From a virus, in the IMG/VR virus record IMGVR_UViG_3300043463_000004, positions 1-30,416 of that record: a DNA stretch of 30,416 nt; one strand, written 5' to 3'. Positions 1-7,800 of the stretch are shown here, in pieces. A model generated the notes under the pieces. It had not been told where the DNA came from. It searched no databases and saw only the letters and a list, made by a program, of their open reading frames with translations. The number at the start of each line of letters is the position of its first letter. Positions within the stretch are counted from its first letter, which is position 1. Position numbers and translations under genes: made by a program.

Positions 1-599
1 AAGAGATTCAGATGGTAATTTGGAAGCAAGCACAAAATGCTACTAAAGAAATGGCTGTAATCTTAGGTGAACCAGAGTGGTGTAAAGGTTATGGTATTCG
101 TAATACGCACCTGATTGCTATTGCACCTACTAAATCTACTGCTTTACTAATGGGTGGTGTATCAGAAGGTATTAACCCTGATCCAGCTATGAGTTATAAT
201 CAGACAACTTCTGCTGGTGAGATTGATCGTTTGAATCCTGTACTACTTGAGCTAATGAAAAAGAAAGGTGTCTACACCAAGAAACATGTTCAAGAGATTA
301 CAGATAAGCAAGGATCGGTACAGCACGTAGAGTGGTTAACGGCAGATGAGAAAGAGATTTTCAAAACAGCCTTTGAAATCAACCAGAAAGCTGTGTTAAG
401 ATTAGCATCTGCACGTAGTATGTATATTGATCAATGGCAGTCACTAAATCTGTTCTTTGCAGCAGATGAAGACCCTGCTTGGATTGCTGAAGTTCACGCT
501 GAAGCTTTCCGTGACCCTAATATCTTAGCGTTGTATTACATTTATACTCAAGCTGGTGTACAAGCTAGTAAAGGTGATGGTTGCGAGGCTTGTCAGTAA
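1..599 (+). CDS. nrdA: Ribonucleotide reductase class I large (alpha) subunit, C-terminal part; 5' end outside window
   Basis: This is the C-terminal end of the subunit that reduces ribonucleoside diphosphates to deoxyribonucleotides in the cytoplasm, feeding phage DNA replication. The frame is open to the left window edge (from base 3), so the ATG at 12 is internal and the start is missing. What is visible is diagnostic of the family: a GVSEGINP stretch like the conserved ATEGIEP segment, a Tyr-Tyr pair (codons 534-539) matching the radical-transfer tyrosines of NrdA, and a C-terminal Cys-x-x-Cys (GDGCEACQ) that shuttles electrons from thioredoxin or glutaredoxin to the active site. The stop overlaps the next start by one base (TAATG). 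The thioredoxin-like gene two places downstream is a likely reductant. No intein or intron is seen in this part. Confidence 0.93.
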   Translation, partial: EIQMVIWKQAQNATKEMAVILGEPEWCKGYGIRNTHLIAIAPTKSTALLMGGVSEGINPDPAMSYNQTTSAGEIDRLNPVLLELMKKKGVYTKKHVQEITDKQGSVQHVEWLTADEKEIFKTAFEINQKAVLRLASARSMYIDQWQSLNLFFAADEDPAWIAEVHAEAFRDPNILALYYIYTQAGVQASKGDGCEACQ

Positions 600-1207
600 T
601 GTTCTGTACTTACCTTACGATATACAGTGGTAACAACTTACCTCCTTTTTACGTAGGGTCTACCTCTGTAGCTAAGATCAATTCTGGTTACAGAGGTTCT
701 GTTTCTTCTATAGAATATAAATCTATTTGGAAATCAGAGTTAAAAGATAATCCTAAATTATTCAGAACAATCATACTGAGTAAACACAACACAAGAAAAG
801 AAGCATTGGAAAAAGAAAATAAATTGCACAAACTGATTGGTGTATCGAATAACACTTTGTATATCAATAAAGCAAATGCAATTCCAGATGGACAGTTTGG
901 AGTAAATACTGCAGGAGTTAACAATCCAATGTATGGAAAGAAACGACCAGATGCCTCCCGATTGATGTTAGAACGTAATCCTATGTTTAACAAAGAAATC
1001 TCAGAAAAAGTTAGGCAAAGTAAATTGTTATTGCATCATAGCGGAAAACATGCCTCAACCAGAAATTCTGATATAACTTTAGAAAAAGCATCAATTAGAA
1101 TGAAGGAAAATAACCCCAATAGTATTAGATGTTGTTGTATTGTTTGCAAGACAATAACTACTCCTTCTGCTATAATTAGATTTCACAATCACGAAAGGAA
1201 TATATGA
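599..1207 (+). CDS. GIY-YIG homing endonuclease, free-standing, with NUMOD-like tail
   Basis: Probable site-specific DNA nuclease that spreads its own gene between related phages. The N-terminus carries the GIY-YIG signature in divergent form: TIY at about residues 7-9 of the protein from the ATG at 599, followed by FYVGST and a GYRG arginine. The middle has NNPMYGKK and NPMF motifs like NUMOD3 DNA-binding repeats, and a late CCCIVC cysteine group may bind zinc. I chose ATG 599 (202 residues) because it overlaps the reductase stop as TAATG; an upstream TTG at 581 would lie inside the reductase. Its own stop overlaps the thioredoxin start as ATGA, so it is translationally coupled on both sides. 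It looks like an insertion into a reductase-thioredoxin operon, and appears richer in A and T than the reductase gene. Confidence 0.8.
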   Translation: MFCTYLTIYSGNNLPPFYVGSTSVAKINSGYRGSVSSIEYKSIWKSELKDNPKLFRTIILSKHNTRKEALEKENKLHKLIGVSNNTLYINKANAIPDGQFGVNTAGVNNPMYGKKRPDASRLMLERNPMFNKEISEKVRQSKLLLHHSGKHASTRNSDITLEKASIRMKENNPNSIRCCCIVCKTITTPSAIIRFHNHERNI

Positions 1208-1446
1208 AAAAACTAGTAGTATTTAAAGCGCATTGGTGTTCACCGTGCAAGATGCTCAGTAAAACCCTACAAGATACTGATCTCGGTATCCCTGTAGAAA
1301 CTGTAGACATTGATGCTGATCCAACTTCTACAACTGAATATGACATTCGTGGAGTACCTACAGTACTTCTCATGGATGAAAATCAAGTTGTAAAGCGCAG
1401 GTCTGGTTACATGAATAGTGATCAATTGAAAGAGTTTGTTGCGTAA
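1204..1446 (+). CDS. Thioredoxin/glutaredoxin-like protein
   Basis: Small redox protein of 80 residues, shorter than bacterial thioredoxin (about 108) and close to phage versions such as T4 NrdC. The active-site dithiol WCSPC is at residues 11-15 and the cis-proline motif GVPT has its proline at about residue 52, so the core fold appears complete. It probably reduces the C-terminal Cys-x-x-Cys of the ribonucleotide reductase encoded just upstream. The ATG is preceded by an AAAGGA ribosome binding site and overlaps the endonuclease stop (ATGA). It is the last gene of the plus-strand operon, followed within 20 bases by a strong terminator. Whether it acts as a thioredoxin or glutaredoxin cannot be decided from sequence. 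Confidence 0.9.
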   Translation: MKKLVVFKAHWCSPCKMLSKTLQDTDLGIPVETVDIDADPTSTTEYDIRGVPTVLLMDENQVVKRRSGYMNSDQLKEFVA

Positions 1447-1464
1447 AGTACAGACGTAAAAATA

Positions 1465-1507
1465 CCCCGTAGGCTCCTTAGTTGGAACTTACGGGGTTTT
1501 CTTTTAT
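1465..1507. terminator. Bidirectional rho-independent terminator between converging operons
   Basis: A hairpin at 1465-1496 pairs CCCCGTA with TACGGGG and continues inward through a G-T pair, one mismatch and a CTCC-type helix to a six-base loop. On the plus strand it is followed by TTTTCTTTTATTT; on the minus strand by TATTTTTAC. It lies between the thioredoxin stop (1446) and the endolysin stop (1504), so it can end both converging transcripts. Confidence 0.88.
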
Positions 1508-1950
1508 TTAAATAATCCAGATAGATATCTAGTTTTACCATCAATCTTTTTAGCGGTTAGTACTTGCTCACGATTACTGTGTAAATCATAACTAAGGTGA
1601 ACCCATTGACCGAACTCTTGAATAGCTTGATCAAACTCAATATTCATTTCTAGTAGAAACTGCACAACATCGTGAGGATGCATACCGTCAACTACGATAT
1701 CTACGGCTTTACCTTCACTGTGCTGGCTTGATTTAACGCCCCCTACGGCTTTATTTACTGCAGGACTACGGTAGCCACTGGTAACTCTTATTGAGCGTCC
1801 TAGAGCCGTTCTAAGCGGTTGCAAGACGTTTGTTACTAGCAGTTGTAGATTGGCAATAACTTCTGGTGTTGGTTCATTGGAAATACCAAGTCTTTTAGCT
1901 GATTCAGATTGCACAAACTCATCTAAGTTAAAATTTTGAGATAATTTCAT
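1504..1950 (-). CDS. Endolysin, M15 family peptidase (D-Ala-D-Ala carboxypeptidase-like)
   Basis: Lytic enzyme expected to cleave a peptide bond in peptidoglycan cross-bridges at the end of infection. The 148-residue single-domain protein matches the Peptidase_M15_3 layout: an N-terminal NFNLDEFVQSESAKRLG segment, SGYRSP at 58-63, the metal-binding motif SxHxxGxAxD (His77, Asp84) and a second ligand in WVHLSY (His118). No signal peptide or SAR helix is present, so it would need the holin encoded directly upstream. Its start overlaps the holin stop (ATGA), giving a coupled pair. Which peptide bond is cut (endopeptidase or carboxypeptidase) cannot be read from the sequence. It is the last gene of the minus-strand late region. 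Confidence 0.9.
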   Translation of the reverse strand: MKLSQNFNLDEFVQSESAKRLGISNEPTPEVIANLQLLVTNVLQPLRTALGRSIRVTSGYRSPAVNKAVGGVKSSQHSEGKAVDIVVDGMHPHDVVQFLLEMNIEFDQAIQEFGQWVHLSYDLHSNREQVLTAKKIDGKTRYLSGLFK

Positions 1951-2438
1951 TTTGTTAACTTTTCAATGGTTGCATCTTTTAGCTGAGAATTGCGACTACT
2001 ACCTCTGTGAAAATTGATGATAGTACCTGTCAAAGTCCATAGGGAGCCTAACGCCATGTATACAATTTCTTTATTTTCAGCAGGTACACCTTTAAAGAAT
2101 GCTAACCAAGATACAATTACTGCAGCACTTACGATGATGAAATCTAAGATGTAAGCTGCGTTTTTAGCTAAGGTGCTACCTGCAGTAGATTCTTGAATAC
2201 GAGCATTCATGTCTCTTGCACTTGCTGTATTTTTATTGTGTTGTTCTTCTACGAATTCTTCGTGTTTCATAGCTGCCAGTTTTAACTCTGCAATCTTTTC
2301 AGCAGACATATCAGGTTCTAGCTTTACTCCTGTTTTTTCCTCTACATAATCTATTCCTTTGTCTACAACAGCTTGTGCTAACTTAGGTAAATTATTTGCG
2401 AGTAGAGAACTTACAATTCCAGCAATTAGTGGTAACAT
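1947..2438 (-). CDS. Holin (GTA/3TM holin-like)
   Basis: Membrane protein likely to form the inner-membrane lesion that releases the endolysin. The 163 residues show a hydrophobic N-terminus (about 2-25), a charged helical region containing ASARDMNARIQ (72-82), and two clear membrane helices (about 93-115 and 124-142) followed by FHRGSS and a basic tail. This arrangement matches the Holin_3TM family found beside M15 or lysozyme-type endolysins. The start has a good AAGGAG site six bases upstream. The order coiled-coil membrane protein, holin, endolysin, and the overlap with the endolysin, support a lysis role. Assignment rests on motif and context; no lysis timing can be inferred. Confidence 0.8.
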   Translation of the reverse strand: MLPLIAGIVSSLLANNLPKLAQAVVDKGIDYVEEKTGVKLEPDMSAEKIAELKLAAMKHEEFVEEQHNKNTASARDMNARIQESTAGSTLAKNAAYILDFIIVSAAVIVSWLAFFKGVPAENKEIVYMALGSLWTLTGTIINFHRGSSRNSQLKDATIEKLTK

Positions 2439-2453
2439 GAGTTACTCCTTTGT

Positions 2454-2681
2454 TTATAACCCTACTATCAATTTAAGTACATTAGTAATACCCATTGATT
2501 GAGTTAGTACTACTAATACTGCACCCATAGCAAGATATTTGATTTGATTTAATGTTTTTTCAATACCAGATAAAGAGTTGCGAAGATCGGTAGAAATATC
2601 CTGAAGTTTCTTCAACTCATTAGCATGATCATCTACTTTTAATTCTAGCTTAATAACACGGTGTTCGATTTGTTCTGACAT
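2454..2681 (-). CDS. Small coiled-coil membrane protein of the lysis module (XhlA-like)
   Basis: A 75-residue protein with an N-terminal amphipathic helix rich in heptads (about 3-45: EHRVIKLELKVDDHANELKK and onward) and one C-terminal membrane segment (about 48-73). This is the layout of haemolysin XhlA-type proteins and of some antiholins, which sit beside holins. It is the first gene after the promoter at 2752-2780 and is 15 bases upstream of the holin, so it is expected to be co-transcribed. The start is preceded by GAAAGAG. It could be an accessory holin, antiholin or inner-membrane spanin-like part; no lipoprotein signal or outer-membrane spanin partner is visible nearby. Confidence 0.6.
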   Translation of the reverse strand: MSEQIEHRVIKLELKVDDHANELKKLQDISTDLRNSLSGIEKTLNQIKYLAMGAVLVVLTQSMGITNVLKLIVGL

Positions 2682-2717
2682 AAACGCTCTTTCAGACTAC
2701 TTAAGGATATAATGAAA

Positions 2718-2741
2718 ATAGGCCACCCGAAGGTGACCTAT
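2718..2741 (-). promoter_or_regulatory. UUCG-tetraloop hairpin at the 5' end of the lysis transcript
   Basis: On the minus strand ATAGGTCACC and GGTGGCCTAT form a ten-pair stem (one G-U) closed by a C(UUCG)G tetraloop. A T-rich stretch (TTTTCATT) follows. The hairpin begins only a few bases after the predicted start of the promoter at 2752-2780. It may end transcripts arriving from the tail operon, or cap and stabilise the new lysis transcript; the U run is short for a full terminator. The G-U pair exists only on the minus strand, consistent with an RNA read in that direction. Confidence 0.7.
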
Positions 2742-2751
2742 GTAATAAACT

Positions 2752-2780
2752 ATTATATCATTAGTGTTGATTATAATCAA
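2752..2780 (-). promoter_or_regulatory. Promoter for the lysis module
   Basis: Minus-strand TTGATT (2775-2780), 17-base spacer, then TATAAT (2752-2757), with TG one base before the -10 (extended -10). It overlaps the stop of the preceding gene (2777-2779) and lies about 70 bases ahead of the lysis genes. It shares its form with five other promoters in the window. Confidence 0.8.
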
Positions 2781-3220
2781 GGGTTATTTTCTACTACTAT
2801 TACTTTATCTGTGAGTGGTACTGAGTAGATTAAAACATCATCCGATTCTTTTGTTTGACCTGTAGTCTCAATTCTATACTTTAATTTCTTTTTATTTGAG
2901 TTAACACAAAAATAAACAGTAGGTTCTTTAGCTGTCAATCGAACATCTGCACTGCCAATCCATGTACTATATAAACGAAAAGTATCTAACCCAATAAGAG
3001 ATAATAAAATATCATTATGTTCAAAAGGTGTTACTTTATTATCAGATAAAATTGATCCTGTTATTTTTATATCGCATTTTCCAGAAAGCAATAAAGAAAC
3101 ATTAACTAGAGCTGCTAATTCATTATTGGGGTCATTTACAGAAAAAATTAATTGTTCACCAGTATTTAATTCACAAGTATAAATATTAAAGTTACCATAT
3201 CTATTATTAGATTGTTTCAT
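2777..3220 (-). CDS. Unrecognised protein at the end of the tail/fiber operon
   Basis: A 147-residue protein I do not recognise. It appears soluble, rich in beta-strand-forming residues, and has no signal peptide or membrane segment. It contains two short cysteine-bearing strands (YTCEL, YFCVN). The gene begins two bases after the stop of the DUF7936-like gene, with only a weak GGG site, and ends inside the -35 box of the lysis promoter. Position after the tail-tip and fiber genes suggests a minor virion component or a fiber assembly factor, but that is inference from context alone. Its coding sequence looks more AT-rich than the tail genes. Confidence 0.6.
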   Translation of the reverse strand: MKQSNNRYGNFNIYTCELNTGEQLIFSVNDPNNELAALVNVSLLLSGKCDIKITGSILSDNKVTPFEHNDILLSLIGLDTFRLYSTWIGSADVRLTAKEPTVYFCVNSNKKKLKYRIETTGQTKESDDVLIYSVPLTDKVIVVENNP

Positions 3221-3221
3221 A

Positions 3222-3596
3222 TTAAACCCGAATTAAATTAGTTACAGTAGCAGGTCTTGTCTTTTGTTCTAATAAAGGTTGATCCCATTGTATAAGAGTT
3301 TTAGCTGCGTTCTTAGCTTCAATAGCACCTGTGTGATACTCAATAAGTTCTTGCTCAAAACCACGATTCTGTAAATCAGTACGTATCCAATTAGATACAA
3401 CTTCTTCAGTAAGCTGATCTACTGCTACAAAGTCTATAATAGTTGAAGTATCAAATACAGTAACTCCACTACCTGTAGAAATAAACTCTCCATCTGTAAA
3501 AATTATTTGCCAGTAAGCTTTAGCTACTACATTAGATAGGTTACCCACCAATGGTTCGACTTCCATTCTATCAATGTAAATGTCGTGTGTAATCAT
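3222..3596 (-). CDS. DUF7936-like small protein (copy A)
   Basis: A 124-residue protein that aligns by eye with the product at 23527-23901, which has the same length. Shared features in the same order are a short beta pattern at the start, VV-x-x-x-YWQ-x-x-x-TD at about residues 23-35, a threonine- and glycine-rich turn, then TE-x-x-x-x-x-WI-x-T and a helical C-terminal part. The YWQ...TD pattern is what I associate with the DUF7936 family found near phage tail fiber genes; its function is unknown. The start overlaps the upstream stop (ATGA) and has GGAGG nine bases upstream. A structural or fiber-assembly role is inferred from context. Confidence 0.65.
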   Translation of the reverse strand: MITHDIYIDRMEVEPLVGNLSNVVAKAYWQIIFTDGEFISTGSGVTVFDTSTIIDFVAVDQLTEEVVSNWIRTDLQNRGFEQELIEYHTGAIEAKNAAKTLIQWDQPLLEQKTRPATVTNLIRV

Positions 3597-4042
3597 GTCT
3601 TGCGACCTCCGTAGAATTGAGATAAAGAAATTTGCCCCGATGTTGGGACGTTTTGGTTTACGTACGTAGTTGTAGATGAACCATATGTTCTGGAAACAGA
3701 ATAATACCTATTAGATTTACCATCATCACTCTGCTGCGCACCTCTATAATATGTATATATACCAGAGGTCCAAGATGTCCCGCTTGCACCAGAAGGATTT
3801 AACGATGAACCATTCCAAATAATCTGGAGAATTTCGTTTGTATTATCGTACCCACCAATCCAAACATATGCAGGACTACCTGAATTATAAAATGGTCCTT
3901 CCGTAACCGTAGTACCCGTTGTAATACTGTTTGGAACGTATGGACCGTTACGATAGTATTCAGATATGCTAATTGGGTTTGCACCACCATACTCGGACTG
4001 AAGGTTTGCCAGTGATATGGCTCCGCTGGATTGTAGTGCCAT
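3593..4042 (-). CDS. Virion structural protein with SGAISL / QFYGG motifs
   Basis: A 149-residue protein beginning MALQSSGAISLANLQSEYGG and ending GQISLSQFYGGRKT. These paired ISL and QFYGG motifs at the two ends are typical of small structural proteins encoded beside tail fibers in many phages. The middle is rich in Gly, Ser, Thr, Tyr and Asn and is predicted to be beta-structured. It sits between a small fiber protein and the DUF7936-like gene, overlapping the latter, so it is probably displayed on, or helps assemble, the tail tip. There are no membrane segments. Precise role unknown. Confidence 0.7.
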   Translation of the reverse strand: MALQSSGAISLANLQSEYGGANPISISEYYRNGPYVPNSITTGTTVTEGPFYNSGSPAYVWIGGYDNTNEILQIIWNGSSLNPSGASGTSWTSGIYTYYRGAQQSDDGKSNRYYSVSRTYGSSTTTYVNQNVPTSGQISLSQFYGGRKT

Positions 4043-4044
4043 AA

Positions 4045-4863
4045 TTACACCGCCTCGTACGCTGTGATATTGCCTTCTGCTACAAAATTACCAGAGGAAT
4101 CTAATCTAGCTACATTGTTTCCATTGTAGTAAAAATACAGATAACCACCCGATGCGTACATTTGCCACGCACCAGCAGTAAAGTTTGAAGCAGTACTAGC
4201 TGCACTAGCACTAGCAGCGTTACCACTAATGTTAATACCATATGTACCACCATTATTGTAAACACCATTTGTTACTGAACCAGCATTACCTGTTACGTTA
4301 ATACCCCAAGTACCAGATGCATTAGCACCTGTTGTACTGGGAGCACCGATAGTATTATAACTAACAGTAGCAGCAGATGAACCATTAAAAGCAGCACCAG
4401 ATGCAGAACCATTTCCTGCATTATTAAATGTAACGTTGTTGTTCAAGTTAACACTAATTGCAGCAGTACCGTTGAAAGCTACACCGTTTATGTTTCTGGC
4501 AGTAGCTAACGCTGTTGCTGTACCTGCATTACCTGAAATATCACCAGTAATCTTAGAACCACTTAGTGAAGTAATCCATACAGGATTAGCATACGATGAG
4601 CTACTATAAACACCGTTTGTTACTGTACCAGCGTTACCACTGATGTTAATACTATAAAGCGCAGATAAATCATTCCACGCTGTTCCATTGTATTTTTGCC
4701 ATTTGTTACTTGCAGAACTCCACCGTGTAGCATTAACGGGTACGTTAGTTGCTGAAGTAACGGCAGGGTCTAACCCCACCGCCAAATCATCAAATCGCGC
4801 ATCCATTTCAGTCACAAAGTCAGAGTATATACTCGTAATTGTTGGCTTTAAATGATCTGCCAT
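4045..4863 (-). CDS. Tail fiber protein, short, repeat-rich
   Basis: A 272-residue fiber-type protein. After an N-terminal segment (about 1-60, with WSSASNKWQKYNGTAWNDL) come repeats built on SGNAGTVTNGVY and SGNAGTATALATARN, a Ser/Thr/Gly/Asn-rich middle, and a C-terminal GAWQMYASGGYLYFYYNGNNVARL segment ending in AEGNITAYEAV. Such repeats form trimeric beta fibers in phage receptor-binding proteins. There is no S74 chaperone. The gene lies three bases after the tail-tip fusion gene and has an AAAGGA site. It is probably attached to, or close to, the tip complex; host specificity is inference. Confidence 0.8.
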   Translation of the reverse strand: MADHLKPTITSIYSDFVTEMDARFDDLAVGLDPAVTSATNVPVNATRWSSASNKWQKYNGTAWNDLSALYSINISGNAGTVTNGVYSSSSYANPVWITSLSGSKITGDISGNAGTATALATARNINGVAFNGTAAISVNLNNNVTFNNAGNGSASGAAFNGSSAATVSYNTIGAPSTTGANASGTWGINVTGNAGSVTNGVYNNGGTYGINISGNAASASAASTASNFTAGAWQMYASGGYLYFYYNGNNVARLDSSGNFVAEGNITAYEAV

Positions 4864-4866
4864 ATT

Positions 4867-7800
4867 TTAATATCCTTTAATAGACCAAGACATATTTGAA
4901 CTTTCTTTGTTGCCTGAGTTCTTATACAAATAAGCTCTGAATGATTGAGGGTACATTGAACAGTTTCCAGTACCATTTGCGGTAAGCATATCTACTGTAA
5001 AAGTATCTGCTGTATAACTTGTTATAGTGTAAACTGCAGTAATTGCTGATCCATTGGCAGCAAATAACTTTACTTTTTGTCCAGTAATCAAACCGTGATT
5101 TGTTATACTTACAGTACAAACATTTGATGTAATCGAATAAGTACCATTGTAGAACGTATCTTTAAAATTATACACAGCCATAACAGGTTCTAAACTAGCA
5201 GGTGACAACGTAATACTTTGAACATCAATGAATTCTTTGTTAAAGTTTACAACAGTACCCAACGGGTCAGCTTCTGAAACATAGTTTGATCCTGCATCGT
5301 TCTTTAGTTTAGCATCTAGTCTTACTGTTAAGTTAGATACTTCAAATAAACCTACATTAGCAGGAACACTGGTAGCTGTGATTCTAATTTTTACATATCT
5401 GAAGTTTAATCCAAATACATCAGTTACTCCATTATAATCCACATATGTAGAATTGTCAAGAGACAAACTGATTTTTGTTACTACAGTCGGTGAACCAGCA
5501 ACTGCCGCACCTTTGTAGTTCAATGACACACGACTAGAAGCCAAAGGTTGACCAAAATCAAACACTTCTTCATAGTAACCTGTACCACCAGAAGGTTGAA
5601 TAAAGATTGGATAACCTGCGTTTACTTGATCTTGAGGATTACTCCATGATCTTGTAGTAAAATGCTGTTCAAATGTTTCAGTAGTATTCACAGGTAAAGC
5701 CAAGACTGTACCATCGAACGTAGCTGAAGATTTGACACCTGTAAAAGCACTGTTGAATTCTCCATGAAATACGAAATCAGGAGGTTCAGAAACTAAAGTG
5801 GTTACCGATGAGGGAGTACTTTGTACACCTTCTGTATCAACAGCAACTAACCAGTAAGTGAAGTTACCACCAATGCTTTCGTTAATTGTAGTGAACTCAC
5901 CTTTCTTATCACCAAGAACAACGGCTGAATCATACACTGAACCTTTCTTAATTAGAACGTGGTCAATAGGTAATGATGTTCTAAGAGGTAGTGTCCAGTA
6001 CAACATAACTGTGTTGTCTACAACTTGTGCTCTTACATCTGTTGGTGGATTAGGTGCAACTTTGGCAATGGCTTCAGAGTAACCTGAAGATTTATTACCA
6101 TGAACATCTACTGTTTTAATTGTAAACGTACGGTTACCAACCCAATCGGCAGGTAGAGTAATACTGTTGGCTTTAACTGTACGTGTAGTACCATTGTAAG
6201 TCAACTCATAAAAAGCAATATCAAACTGAGAAGTAGTTACATCCAACCAATTCAGTGTTACAGTTGCACTGGTTAAAGCAGTATCTGAGTATGAGTAAAG
6301 AATGTCGGTAATGTTTGGTACAACATTAGGAACAAAGCTAATCACACTAGAAGTTAAACTGTAGTTACCTGAGCTATCAACTGCACGAATGTAAAAAGTA
6401 GCAGAACCGTTTGTAGCGTACTTAACGAAAGCTTTAGTATTGTCACCATAGAAAACTCTATTTGCGTCACCGATGCCCCATCCTGTATCTTGTGTACGAA
6501 CTTCATATGTAGTTGTATCAGGTTCTAAATTAGGATGCCATGAAAGTAATAATTGACCACTTGACTTATCTGAAGATACACTGAACTCAGTAACTTGAGA
6601 AGGAGGATTGGTTTTACCAACTACAGTATGATTGCTGTAACTTGTCCAATTACCAACTCTACCATTACGAGAAACATATCTCATTCTGATCTTATAGGTT
6701 TCACCTTCTTTTACGTCTGTAATAGTAGCAGAACCATTCTGATAAGGTACAAATACTGATCTGAAATTGACACCTGAATCAGATGAAAATAAATCATATT
6801 GTACTTCCACAGATTCTGTACTTGCAGGTAATGCATTTGCATTTACATACGAAACGTTTAAGTTGTATTTGAATACAGTTTTAGATACTCGCTCCATTAC
6901 AGATTCATCACTTACGAAACCTGTGATTGAAGGAGTATATACTCCAAAGTTTTCTATCTGTAATGAAGGAGGTAATGATAATTGAGATTCGAACACCGTA
7001 CTTGCAGTCAAACTTTGGTAATCTGTATAAATATTATACTCAGAAGTTACACCATAGTCTACGAAAGTAAGTCTAGCGTTGTTATTACTTGAAGGTTCAA
7101 TTCCTAGTAATACCAAGTCTTGAGATTCTTGATTATTTTGTCCGAATAAGAACAAGTCGCCAGCATCGGCTTCGTCAGTTGTTACTGCAGAAGTTAATTC
7201 AATTTCACTATAATAATTATCTGTTGTTTTAACGGCAATGTTTCTAACAACTGAAGCACCCGATTTACTTCTAAAACGAATAATGTACTGAACACCAGCT
7301 TGCATTGGTACTTCTTCATCTAGTTCTAAAATAGTACTAGAGATTCTATTCTTGACACGACCTGAGCCTAAACCCCACATTGGCACATCGTGCATTACTT
7401 TTACACGATCTCCACGATTACATACAAGATACTCAATGTCTGAATTTAATGTATACATCTCAGGACGAAGCTTCATTTGTGCCATGTGCCAACGAGCGTG
7501 ATCAATTACAAGCGACTTCTTAGTTACACCCGGAAGAGTGATACTTTCAAATAGACTTGCGTTATTAGCAGTTTTACCAATATCATATACAATGATTTCA
7601 GATTGCTGATAATCTTGATCTTGATCATAGTAGGTGACACGTAAGCCATCTGGACGTTTAGGTAACGCTTTAGAGCCTTCGAAACCCCAACTATTATGAG
7701 GTGTAAAGTGCTGAACCACATTAGGCTTAACTTCGTCAATAACTACTGTCCATTTACCATCTACAAGGGCAGGACTGGCTCTACCAGCAGCGCAAATATC

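Noticed and set aside
688-993. A minus-strand frame of 101 codons inside the first GIY-YIG gene
   Set aside because: The plus-strand frame carries the nuclease motifs and is coupled to both neighbours; the antisense frame has neither motif nor site.
2454-2681. The 75-residue lysis-module protein as an outer-membrane spanin
   Set aside because: It has no lipobox or signal peptide; its membrane segment is C-terminal, and no overlapping partner frame is present.
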